Under the pieces are notes generated by a model. That model saw only the letters and a program-made list of their open reading frames with translations. It made no database searches and was not told the DNA's origin. Source: Acinetobacter sp. P8-3-8 (GTDB taxonomy: Bacteria > Pseudomonadota > Gammaproteobacteria > Pseudomonadales > Moraxellaceae). Taken from it: DNA of 46,097 bases. The stretch is taken from NCBI RefSeq assembly GCF_000214135.1, contig NZ_AFIE01000027.1:1-46097 (forward strand), written 5' to 3'. Below are positions 28,491 through 35,982 of this stretch, in pieces; within the stretch, counting starts at the first letter, position 1, and each line of letters begins with the position of its first letter. A program made the position numbers and the translations under genes.

Positions 28491-30074
28491 ATGTTTCGTA
28501 AAGGCATTGTTACTTTTTTTGATGATCGTTTGGGTTTAGGCCATATAGAGTTGGCATCTGATCATCAACAAGTTGTTTTTAAATTAGAAAATTTTTCCAA
28601 CACCTCGATTTTGCCACAAATTGGTGAACGGGTTAAATGTATTGTTGTAGAAGAACATGGTGAATTTTTAGCTAAATTCATTGTGCGTTTAGATCATAAA
28701 AATTATGTCGCTGATAAAAATAAACAGCCATCTTCCAAGCTTGTTTATGATGAAAGTTCATTTGAGAATGTGCATAACTCCAGAAAAATTTTGAAGAAAC
28801 GACGAATTTCTGCTGACACGATTGCACACAAAAATGAGCATATTTCTGAGAATGCTGTAGTTGATCAAAACATTCCTGCTGCAAAGGATAACAATGAGCC
28901 TGCCAGTAGTAAAAATGTATTTGCAACTCAATCTACTCAAACAGTTCAATTCCAAAGAGTAGCGATTCAACCACAAATTATCAAAAGCAGCTCTTATACT
29001 GAGAAATTTGTTGAGGTAATTAAGCCCATTCAGATTATAGAAAAGCATAATGTTGTAGAAGAAGTGCCAGTTGCGGAAATCACCGAATCGGTTTCAGATG
29101 AAGTCATTCTCGAAGAAGTTGCAACAATTCAGGAAGTAGATGCTTCTGAACCTATTTTAAATGAATCGATTAACGAGGCAGTTGAAGAAATCATCCCTGA
29201 ACCTGTTCAATCCATTCAGATTGAAGCAATATCAAATCCTGTAGTAGAAGAAACGCCAGTAATTGAGATTAGCGAACCTGTTTTAAATGAATCGATCAAC
29301 GATGAAATTCAAGCAGTTGAAAAAATCATCCCTGAACCTGTTCAGTCCATTCAGGTCGAAGCAGTATCAAATCCTGTAGTAGAAGAAACGCCAGTGATTG
29401 AGATTAGCGAACCTGTTTTAAATGAGTCGATCAACGATGAAATTCAAGCAGTTGAAGAAATCATCCCTGAACCTGTTCAATCCATTCAGATTGAAGCAGT
29501 ATCAAATCCTGTAGTAGAAGAAACGCCAGTAATTGAGATTAGCGAACCTGTTTTAAATGAAAGCATTTACAAACCAGTAGAAGCCGTTCAACCAGTAGAA
29601 CTTATTAAACCGACTCAGAACCATCTTCATATTGATAAATCAATGGAAAGTATTGTTGCAAATGAGCAAACTTTTAAAGAAGTACCTGCATTAGATACAG
29701 TGGTGGCTGAAAAAGAAATACCAGTACCGAAAGTCAAATCTGTGGATTTACAGCAACAATTACGTGATCGGCAATTGCTTGAAAAAAAGATGAATTTAAG
29801 TGGCTTTCAAAAGTTTATACAGCAAATGAAGGTTAAGTTTTTATATTCTAAACGTAAACAAGTTCAAGTGAAGCCCGAGGTTAAAAAGCGTTTTCATTTT
29901 AATCCATGGATTTTAGTCACAGGTGTTGTGTTATTAGTGACGATTAACTTTGGCTTTTATGCGCATGATCGCTATACAGAATATAAAAGTGAGAATTTAT
30001 TAAAATTGCAACAGTATGAAAAGGAACAGAAGGAAGAAATTAAACGTCAAAAGAGAGAAGCAACTGCACGTTAA
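28491..30074 (+). CDS. Membrane-anchored protein with cold-shock-like N-terminus and 45-residue repeats
   Basis: The first about 65 residues resemble a cold-shock/OB-fold domain (RKGIVTFFDDRLGLGHIEL, then VVFKLENFSN and IGERVKCIVV), although the aromatic RNP1 residues are only partly kept. Residues about 66-200 are low-complexity. Residues 234 onward contain two full and one shortened copy of an acidic, Pro/Val/Glu-rich 45-residue repeat. A basic segment near 440-470 precedes one membrane helix (about 472-492, WILVTGVVLLVTINFGFYAH) and a charged coiled-coil-like tail. This predicts a cytoplasmic nucleic-acid-binding head on a long stalk with a C-terminal anchor. I place the start at the ATG at 28491 because the earlier in-frame ATG lies before the upp terminator. 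Function is unknown. Confidence 0.8.
   Translation: MFRKGIVTFFDDRLGLGHIELASDHQQVVFKLENFSNTSILPQIGERVKCIVVEEHGEFLAKFIVRLDHKNYVADKNKQPSSKLVYDESSFENVHNSRKILKKRRISADTIAHKNEHISENAVVDQNIPAAKDNNEPASSKNVFATQSTQTVQFQRVAIQPQIIKSSSYTEKFVEVIKPIQIIEKHNVVEEVPVAEITESVSDEVILEEVATIQEVDASEPILNESINEAVEEIIPEPVQSIQIEAISNPVVEETPVIEISEPVLNESINDEIQAVEKIIPEPVQSIQVEAVSNPVVEETPVIEISEPVLNESINDEIQAVEEIIPEPVQSIQIEAVSNPVVEETPVIEISEPVLNESIYKPVEAVQPVELIKPTQNHLHIDKSMESIVANEQTFKEVPALDTVVAEKEIPVPKVKSVDLQQQLRDRQLLEKKMNLSGFQKFIQQMKVKFLYSKRKQVQVKPEVKKRFHFNPWILVTGVVLLVTINFGFYAHDRYTEYKSENLLKLQQYEKEQKEEIKRQKREATAR
29190..29570 (+). repeat. In-gene tandem repeat, 135-bp period, about 2.8 copies
   Basis: Copies begin at 29190, 29325 and 29460, each coding IIPEPVQSIQ...EEIISEP-type sequence of 45 residues. 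The third breaks off after NESIY. DNA identity between copies is very high, with a few third-position and A/G changes, which indicates recent duplication and likely copy-number variation. A decayed partial copy (SEPILNESIN) precedes the array. Confidence 0.9.
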
Positions 30075-30449
30075 GTTTTAAAATAAATTGTTGTTGGTAT
30101 TTAGATCAATCATTAATGAATTTATTTTAACTCCATCTGTGAATTTAGATGATTCGACGTTATTTGAATATGAGGGAACGTGTGTTCGATTTGGACAAAG
30201 TGATAAAGTATTATAATGATGAGGGATTTAGGGTTTTTACCCAATCTTAATCCCAATTTGTCAGTGTAATTGTATATGGCTGAATTTCCTCATTATGATA
30301 GATGATCTCAACTGGGTGAAAATATAAAATATATCGTGGTAGAAATATCTTGAGCGTATTACAAACGAGTCAAATGATTCGTTTAAGGTGCTATAATCAA
30401 TTACGATTTAGATATCCCGAAAGCCAATGAATCATAGCAGGAAAATATT
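30075..30449. other. Intergenic region, no confident gene
   Basis: About 375 bp. A plus-strand stretch of roughly 40 codons (about 30088-30215, ending in TAA) has coding-like composition (LDDSTLFEYEGTCVRFG) but no start signal and no family; it may be a remnant. TATAAT at 30392-30397 is a good -10 element for the following small gene, with no clear -35. Confidence 0.4.
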
Positions 30450-30752
30450 TTGAAACGAGCTAAAAACGATGGCTCTAAACTTGGTTTTGTTTCAGTTGTG
30501 ATTTTGGTTATTTTCTCAGGTTTAGTCTATTTTAGTGTTGGTGCATGGGAGCAATATAAAACTTACCAAACCAATCAAAAGGCAAAATTTGCACAATTAG
30601 AACAGCAGCAAAAGCAAGTGATGCAACCACGTAAAGATAATGGTCAGATTAACCCAATTGCACTAAGTGAACAGCCTCAAAGTAGTTTAAAAGAGAATAT
30701 TCAGTCTCTTCATTTTGAACCTCAACCTATTGAGATTAAATTAGAAAAGTAG
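30450..30752 (+). CDS. Small single-pass membrane protein
   Basis: This 100-residue protein has a short basic N-terminus, one membrane helix (LGFVSVVILVIFSGLVYFSVGAW, residues about 11-33), a Gln/Lys-rich coiled-coil-like segment (about 38-58) and a polar tail. The start is TTG at 30450, with CAGGA 8 nt upstream and a TATAAT about 55 nt upstream. The helix plus following YxxY, Lys/Gln-rich stretch resembles the C-terminal end of the preceding repeat protein. No family is recognised. Confidence 0.65.
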   Translation: MKRAKNDGSKLGFVSVVILVIFSGLVYFSVGAWEQYKTYQTNQKAKFAQLEQQQKQVMQPRKDNGQINPIALSEQPQSSLKENIQSLHFEPQPIEIKLEK

Positions 30753-30869
30753 GATTATTTCAGACGGTATTATTGGAATCATGTTAATTGAGATACACAG
30801 CGTAGTTCTAAAAACTCATTCTTCTTTAATTAGAAGAAATCTAACTATTCAAATGGCAAAAATGACTTA

Positions 30870-30906
30870 AAAAATAAAAGCTCCATAAGGAGCTTTTATT
30901 TTTTTC
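30870..30906. terminator. Bidirectional terminator
   Basis: AATAAAAGCTCC (30873-30884) and GGAGCTTTTATT (30889-30900) form a perfect 12-bp stem with an ATAA loop, flanked by A- and T-runs. It serves the convergent small membrane gene and the LysR gene. Confidence 0.9.
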
Positions 30907-30913
30907 ACAACTT

Positions 30914-31792
30914 TTATTTTTCACAAAATTTCATAAAGGCTTTTAAACCAGGGCCTTGGTATTTTTGACGATGAACTAGCATGAAAAGAGGGCGAGTCAA
31001 CTGCCAAAAAGGTGTATCGAGAATAACTAATTCACCTTTATCCAACAAAGGTTGAATGGCAAGTTTAGAAATACATGACATCCCCAAACCACCTGCAACG
31101 ATTTTCAAAATGGCTTCGTTATGACCTAAAGTAAGACGAATTTTGGCGTTGGGTAAATCTTTTAAAATCGCATTATCAAAAACTTCACGTGTACCTGAAC
31201 CTTCTTCACGAAGAATCCACTCACTTTGATAAAAATCTTCTGGCTTGAGTGGGCGGTTAAGATTGGCCAATGAATGATTTGGTGAGCAACATACGGCAAG
31301 TTCATCATCACGCCAATGGATGCATTGGAGTTGAGGTAAATAACATGAACCTTCAATCAATGCTAAATCAAGTTGGAATTGATTGACTGCTTCAATCATT
31401 TGACGGGTATTGCCGACTTGAAGTTGTAAATGTGCTTGAGGTTGAACTTGTAAAAAATCGGCCATTAAATCAGGCATTAAGTAATCACTGATGGTTAATG
31501 TTGCACCTATGCGTAAATCGATGCTTTGTAACTCACCTTTCGCTGCTTGTTCAAAAGCTTCGCAACGGCCTAAAATTTCTAAAGCCTGAGGCAGTAGAAA
31601 GCGTCCTAAATCATTAAGCTGTAATCGTTTCCCAAGACGGTCAAACAGCGGCGCACCTAGTCCATCCTCCAAGTCTGCCAAAGCCATACTTGCAGCACTT
31701 TGAGTCAACCGAACTGCATCACTCGCTTTGGTAACAGTACCTTCTTGAGCAACAGCTACGAAAACAGCCAATTGGCGTAAAGTCATTCGCAT
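30914..31792 (-). CDS. LysR-family regulator, FinR-like by context
   Basis: The 292-residue protein has the LysR winged helix at residues 4-63 (LRQLAVFVAVAQEGTVTKASDAVRLTQSAASMALADLEDGLGAPLFDR). A periplasmic-binding-like effector domain follows and includes the FYQSEWILREEGSGTREVFD region typical of the CysB/CbbR-like branch. It is divergent from a ferredoxin-NADP reductase gene with an 83-bp shared promoter. This is the arrangement of finR-fpr in Pseudomonas, where FinR activates fpr under superoxide or sulphur stress. The regulator class is certain; the FinR role is inferred from the neighbour. Confidence 0.88.
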   Translation of the reverse strand: MRMTLRQLAVFVAVAQEGTVTKASDAVRLTQSAASMALADLEDGLGAPLFDRLGKRLQLNDLGRFLLPQALEILGRCEAFEQAAKGELQSIDLRIGATLTISDYLMPDLMADFLQVQPQAHLQLQVGNTRQMIEAVNQFQLDLALIEGSCYLPQLQCIHWRDDELAVCCSPNHSLANLNRPLKPEDFYQSEWILREEGSGTREVFDNAILKDLPNAKIRLTLGHNEAILKIVAGGLGMSCISKLAIQPLLDKGELVILDTPFWQLTRPLFMLVHRQKYQGPGLKAFMKFCEK

Positions 31793-31833
31793 GTGTAGAG
31801 CCTTAACATTTTAAATATTCATAAATTATATAG

Positions 31834-31847
31834 TCATGCTACCATGA
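31834..31847. promoter_or_regulatory. Candidate operator in the lysR-fpr divergent promoter
   Basis: TCATG (31834-31838) and CATGA (31843-31847) flank CTAC in the middle of the 83-bp divergent gap. LysR-type regulators commonly bind interrupted palindromes in such gaps. The arms are short, so this is tentative. Confidence 0.35.
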
Positions 31848-31875
31848 GCACTATCTTTCATGCCACGTAGAAATC

Positions 31876-32637
31876 ATGTCAATTGAAAAATTTAGCGTAG
31901 AAAAAGTTTTGTCTGTTCGTCGTTGGACGCATACACTTTTCAGTTTTACCATGACCCGACCTGCACATTTTAAGTTTACCGCAGGGCAGTTTGCACGAAT
32001 CGGTTTGAAAGTGAATGATGACTTAATTGTACGCGCTTATTCTGTGGTTTCTTCTCCATTTGATGAAACCTTGGAATTCTTTTCAATTGTTGTCCCAGAC
32101 GGTGCTTTTACTTCGAATTTACAGCACCTTCAAGTGGGAGATGAACTATATTTAGAAAAAATTCCCTACGGTTTCCTCACTTTAGCACGTTATCAATTGC
32201 CATTACCGAAAGATTTATGGTTATTGGCAACGGGTACAGGATTGGCGCCTTTTATTTCCATGCTACAAGATTTTGAAACATGGTCTAAATATGAAAAAAT
32301 TAATTTAGTTTATAGTGTTAGAACAGCATCAGAATTGGCTTATGTCGATCGTATTCAGGAAATTGCCGAAACATTTGGTGAAGGGCATACTGGATTTAAA
32401 TTTATTCCGATTATTACCCGTGATCCAAATGCAACTTTGCACGATCGTTTACCGCTTTTAATTGAAAATGGTGAATTGGAAAAAGTCGCTGGTCTTACAT
32501 TTAACCCTGAAACGACCCATGTCATGCTCTGTGGAAATCCACAAATGGTGGATGACACCAAAGCAGCTTTGAAAGCGCGTGGCTTAACTATGAATCGTCG
32601 TGGTGAAGGGAATATTGCTGTAGAGAATTATTGGTGA
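31876..32637 (+). CDS. fpr: Ferredoxin--NADP(+) reductase
   Basis: Fpr exchanges electrons between NADPH and ferredoxin or flavodoxin and supports Fe-S repair and oxidative-stress defence in the cytosol. The FAD domain has RAYSVVSSP (RxYS motif), and the NADP domain has ATGTGLAPFISML and VMLCGNPQMV. The protein ends in ENYW; a C-terminal aromatic residue covering FAD resembles the E. coli-type (subclass II) enzyme, which ends EHYW. The length of 253 residues is typical. It is divergently paired with the LysR gene. Confidence 0.93.
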   Translation: MSIEKFSVEKVLSVRRWTHTLFSFTMTRPAHFKFTAGQFARIGLKVNDDLIVRAYSVVSSPFDETLEFFSIVVPDGAFTSNLQHLQVGDELYLEKIPYGFLTLARYQLPLPKDLWLLATGTGLAPFISMLQDFETWSKYEKINLVYSVRTASELAYVDRIQEIAETFGEGHTGFKFIPIITRDPNATLHDRLPLLIENGELEKVAGLTFNPETTHVMLCGNPQMVDDTKAALKARGLTMNRRGEGNIAVENYW

Positions 32638-32727
32638 AATCGTTTGTTATTTGAATGATTTATGCGCCATCAAGTCAATTTTAAATAGAAAATCTAAGCT
32701 TTATGCTGATATTTGTGCGTTGATTCA

Positions 32728-33150
32728 TCAATGCACAAACATGTCCATAAATTCGCGTAATTCTTGAATTGCTGTGTCGATATCGGTCGTTAACCACGTT
32801 GGTTCAAAAAATCCTGCATAATGTTCTAAGCGATCTTGTGGAACAACCAAACGAATAGGGCAGTCTTCTTCAATCAAGCGCCACGGGATGATCGGAACTT
32901 CATTATCCAAAAATGGCACTACATTACGAATATCAATAATCATCGCATTGACACAGTCGGGAAGTGGCATAACAGAAAATTCATCTGTACGGCGGCGGAA
33001 ATATTCTAGGTCGCCCCATTTCACCACGTAACTCGGCTTACTAAATTCAATAATACCAATCAAATGTTCGTCACGAGACGTATGCAAGTAGCATTGATGT
33101 GTGACATCAGTGTCTAAATCGAGTGCGACACTTTGTCGTTGATAAGCCAT
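32728..33150 (-). CDS. Conserved hypothetical protein, 140 residues
   Basis: This acidic soluble protein is of unknown family, with no signal peptide or membrane helix. Strand-rich segments (HLIGIIEFSKPSYVVKWGDLEYF; VNAMIIDIRNVVPFLDNEVPIIPWRLI) are followed by a C-terminal helix (DIDTAIQELREFMDMF). The frame opens with a TTG at 33165; I prefer the ATG at 33150 because the TTG has no convincing ribosome-binding site, though neither start is strong. It is convergent with fpr. No function is inferred. Confidence 0.7.
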   Translation of the reverse strand: MAYQRQSVALDLDTDVTHQCYLHTSRDEHLIGIIEFSKPSYVVKWGDLEYFRRRTDEFSVMPLPDCVNAMIIDIRNVVPFLDNEVPIIPWRLIEEDCPIRLVVPQDRLEHYAGFFEPTWLTTDIDTAIQELREFMDMFVH

Positions 33151-33305
33151 ATCTACAATAGCCAAAAAATGGGGTACATATTATAGCTTATTTATCTGTG
33201 AAGAACTGCTCAGGGCAAAATTTACTTTCGTTTAAAATATTTTACACAACTCAACAGATTAACTTGCTAATATGAGAATACATCATATGGATGGAGGTAG
33301 AAATT

Positions 33306-33449
33306 ATGCGACACGATTTCAGCAAACCATCTCATGTAACCAGTGCAGAAGAAATCACTCAAAAGAAACGCTTACCCGTTTATATGCTTATTCTTGTGGG
33401 GTTATTTCTAATCGCGATGCTTCTTTACATGATAGCGCATTGGGTATGA
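33306..33449 (+). CDS. 47-residue single-pass membrane protein with strong ribosome-binding site
   Basis: The reading frame runs from ATG 33306 to TGA 33447-33449 and encodes a basic, Ser-rich N-terminus and one helix (LPVYMLILVGLFLIAMLLYMIAHW, residues about 23-46). A perfect GGAGG (33293-33297) lies 8 nt upstream, and a hairpin terminator follows within 50 nt, so it looks like an independent small gene. An overlapping 61-codon frame in another phase (33272-33457) lacks such a site and is rejected. Function is unknown. Confidence 0.75.
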   Translation: MRHDFSKPSHVTSAEEITQKKRLPVYMLILVGLFLIAMLLYMIAHWV

Positions 33450-33498
33450 TGAAATAAAAACATCAGCCCTATGATAATGAAAAATGATTTATCTCACC

Positions 33499-33534
33499 AA
33501 CTCTAGCCATATTCATATTGCTAGAGTTTTTGTT
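33499..33534 (+). terminator. Terminator of the 47-residue membrane protein gene
   Basis: AACTCTAGC (33499-33507) pairs with GCTAGAGTT (33520-33528) and is followed by TTTGTTT. The loop is 12 nt. Confidence 0.75.
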
Positions 33535-33809
33535 TATGTTTTCGATAGATTTGATAGAACAATTTGAATAATAAAATGATTTTAGTCTTTGATTTTTATT
33601 CACTAAAAAAAATTTATAAACGTTAAAAAAGGGTCTATTTTTTTCAAATTTAAATCCATTTAATTTATATGTGATTCATAGTTTAAGCCTAATGCATAGC
33701 GTACTTATGATTTATTTTGAATCATATTTGTAGGAGTTATGCAGTAAGAATTGAACAATAAATATGCAAAATATAAAGTGAATGTGTAATCAATCAAAAA
33801 CAAATCAAC

Positions 33810-33830
33810 ATTCTAGGGTCAACCTAGAAT
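33810..33830. promoter_or_regulatory. 21-bp near-perfect palindrome upstream of the mechanosensitive channel
   Basis: ATTCTAGG (33810-33817) and CCTAGAAT (33823-33830) are perfect reverse complements around GTCAA, and the inner T/A also pairs. It sits 50 bp before the start codon, in the likely leader or promoter. It could be an operator or an mRNA hairpin controlling translation. Confidence 0.5.
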
Positions 33831-33879
33831 GATTGTGAATCTCAACGAAGTATAAATCTCAAGCTTGAGGAATATAAAA

Positions 33880-35514
33880 ATGAATGAAATTTTACAAGCA
33901 CGGGGGCATTTTGATGCCATGTATTATTGGGATCAATTTCAACCCATACTGGCTGCAGTTGCGATCCTGATTATTGGTTGGATTATTGCTTTAATTATCG
34001 CTGCTGGTATCAAAAAAATCCTCGAAAAGCTCGGCACGAATCAGAAATTATCCACGGCTACAGGTCATCGTTCAAATATTGAGAATATTCTATCTCGAAT
34101 CGTCTTTTGGGTGGTGATGATCATTGCGTTGATAGGTGCATTAAATGTACTGAATTTAACCAGTGTCAGTGGTCCATTTAGCCTGATGATTCAACAGTTC
34201 TTATTGTTTATCCCTCAATTATTGGCTGCAGTTGCGATTGGTTTTATTGGTTGGATTGTCGCGAATTTGGTTAGAGTCGGTTTAAAACGGGTTTTAGATC
34301 GAACACGATTAGATGAAAAACTCAGTGCTGAAGTTGGTGTGAGTCCAATTACTCAAAATGTTGCGGATATCGTTTATTGGTTGATTCTATTATTATTTTT
34401 ACCAATCGTCTTATCTATATTGGGTTTGCAAGGTTTATTGCTTCCAATACAAAACATGTTGGGTGAGGCTGTTTCATACTTACCAAATATTTTTATCGCA
34501 GGTGTGATCGTCTTTGTTGGTTATATCTTGGCGAAAATCGTACGAGGTATCGTTGAAGGCTTGATTAGCAGTTTGAATTTGCAAGCTCAAATTGAAAAAG
34601 TAGGCTTATTCAAAAACTCAAATCAAGGTTTATCTAAGTTTTTAGGCTCTTTTGTTTTCGCAATCGTGATGATTACTTCGCTCATCGTTGCGTTTGAAGC
34701 GCTTGGTATCCAAGCGATTTCTCAGCCTGCTACTGCAATGTTGGCTGAGATTATGTATGCCATTCCGCATATTATTGCAGCAGGTTTGATTCTCATCGTT
34801 GCCTATGTGGTGTCACGTTTTGTAGGACGTTTGGTTGCTGAAGTTGTTGCAGGGACAGGTGTAGATGAAATTCCTGCGAAATTAGACGTTCAACGGTTCT
34901 TAGGTGATACCAAAGTTTCTTGTATGATCGGCTATCTGATCGTTATTTTTACCATGTTATTTGCGGTTTCAGAAGCCGCAAATCGACTTGGGTTTGAACA
35001 AGTCAGTAATCTAATCTCAATGTTTATTCACTTTGGTGCGAACATCTTATTAGGTGCTGTAATTCTTGTGATTGGTTTTTGGTTAGCCAATATTGTGGCA
35101 AATATAGTGCAACGTGGGGAATATAATAGTTCTCGCTGGTTGGGAAATTTAGTTCGTATCTTGATTATGGGTCTAGTCATTGCGATGGGTTTAAAAGCAA
35201 TGGGAATTGCAGATTCTATTGTCAATCTTGCATTTGGTTTAACCTTAGGTTCTGTTGCAGTCGCATTTGCCTTGGCCTTTGGCTTAGGTGGACGTCAACC
35301 TGCTGAACGAGTTTTAACTGATTTAATTGATAAGGCTAAAAAGGAAGCCAATCAACCGAATCCTTTAAATCAAAAGAATAGCCAATCCTCAGATGCATCG
35401 ATTGCCGAATCGAATCAAGTGACAGCAGATGCACCTATTATTGAAACGGAGTATCAATCTTTGAATGATACATTGGATAATTCTCATCATCATGATGAAA
35501 ATGACCCGAAATAA
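33880..35514 (+). CDS. Multi-pass mechanosensitive ion channel family protein (CmpX-like)
   Basis: The protein is built from repeated helix pairs separated by short loops, each pair resembling LLAAVAIGFIGWIVANLVRVGLKRVL; at least four such repeats are visible. This is the pattern of the conserved TM-helix-repeat family (Pseudomonas CmpX-like). The last repeat (LGSVAVAFALAFGLGGRQPAERVL) is similar to the MscS pore helix with its Gly/Ala pattern. A polar, acidic His-rich tail of about 60 residues follows. The start is the ATG at 33880 with GAGGAA 7 nt upstream, rather than the in-frame TTG at 33865. Role: probably an osmotic or envelope-stress channel of the inner membrane. Confidence 0.85.
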   Translation: MNEILQARGHFDAMYYWDQFQPILAAVAILIIGWIIALIIAAGIKKILEKLGTNQKLSTATGHRSNIENILSRIVFWVVMIIALIGALNVLNLTSVSGPFSLMIQQFLLFIPQLLAAVAIGFIGWIVANLVRVGLKRVLDRTRLDEKLSAEVGVSPITQNVADIVYWLILLLFLPIVLSILGLQGLLLPIQNMLGEAVSYLPNIFIAGVIVFVGYILAKIVRGIVEGLISSLNLQAQIEKVGLFKNSNQGLSKFLGSFVFAIVMITSLIVAFEALGIQAISQPATAMLAEIMYAIPHIIAAGLILIVAYVVSRFVGRLVAEVVAGTGVDEIPAKLDVQRFLGDTKVSCMIGYLIVIFTMLFAVSEAANRLGFEQVSNLISMFIHFGANILLGAVILVIGFWLANIVANIVQRGEYNSSRWLGNLVRILIMGLVIAMGLKAMGIADSIVNLAFGLTLGSVAVAFALAFGLGGRQPAERVLTDLIDKAKKEANQPNPLNQKNSQSSDASIAESNQVTADAPIIETEYQSLNDTLDNSHHHDENDPK

Positions 35515-35526
35515 CCTTTAATTTTT

Positions 35527-35566
35527 AAAAAAGATCGATCAGGATATTTGATCGATCTTTTTATTT
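35527..35566 (+). terminator. Terminator of the mechanosensitive channel gene
   Basis: AAAAAAGATCGATCA (35527-35541) pairs with TGATCGATCTTTTT (35549-35562) and is followed by further T-rich sequence. It lies 13 nt past the stop codon. Confidence 0.88.
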
Positions 35567-35619
35567 TATGATCGTTTAGCGAATACATCGTATTGTATAA
35601 AACGTAGAGGAGAAAAATA

Positions 35620-35802
35620 ATGTCAAACCAACAACCTACAAACCAGCAGCCGAATAAATTGATTGCGCCAATTGTGATTGCTGGAATTACGATTGGATTT
35701 TTAGCCAGTGCGTATAAATTTGTTTTTGCTAAACCCAACAAGCAACGCAGCAAAGCTGCTCAGCAAGCGCAAGAGGATCATCCAAAAGATTCGCAAGACT
35801 AA
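35620..35802 (+). CDS. 60-residue single-pass membrane protein
   Basis: The protein has a Gln/Asn/Pro-rich N-terminus, one short hydrophobic segment (LIAPIVIAGITIGFLASAYKFVF, residues about 14-36) and a Lys/Gln-rich polar tail. GAGGAG lies about 10 nt upstream of the ATG, giving good start support. It stands alone after the channel terminator. No family is recognised; glycine-zipper-like spacing in the helix is weak. Confidence 0.7.
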   Translation: MSNQQPTNQQPNKLIAPIVIAGITIGFLASAYKFVFAKPNKQRSKAAQQAQEDHPKDSQD

Positions 35803-35982
35803 AAATCTGAATTTTATGTTTTTTAAATCTTATATTTTTAAATCTTATACTTTTAGATGTGATTGGAGAATAGCCAAGAAGCTGAATGCCGTGCAGTTTG
35901 GCGATTTCACAGTTTCAACAAAACCGCCAAAAGCATTGATTTAAAAAGAATGATTGAAAATAAATGATTTGAAATCAATTCA

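Larger units (their letters stand above)
33450..33879. other. AT-rich intergenic region before the mechanosensitive channel
   Basis: About 430 bp with no gene. It contains the terminator of the 47-residue gene at the left and a 21-bp palindrome near the right end (both listed separately). The middle is A/T runs with no clear promoter. Confidence 0.5.

Noticed and set aside
33272-33457. 61-codon plus-strand frame
   Set aside because: It overlaps the 47-residue membrane protein in another phase; only the latter has the GGAGG at the right distance.
35871-35922. Possible hairpin TTTGGCG/CGCCAAA after the 60-residue gene
   Set aside because: The loop is about 20 nt and no T-run follows, so it is too weak to call a terminator.
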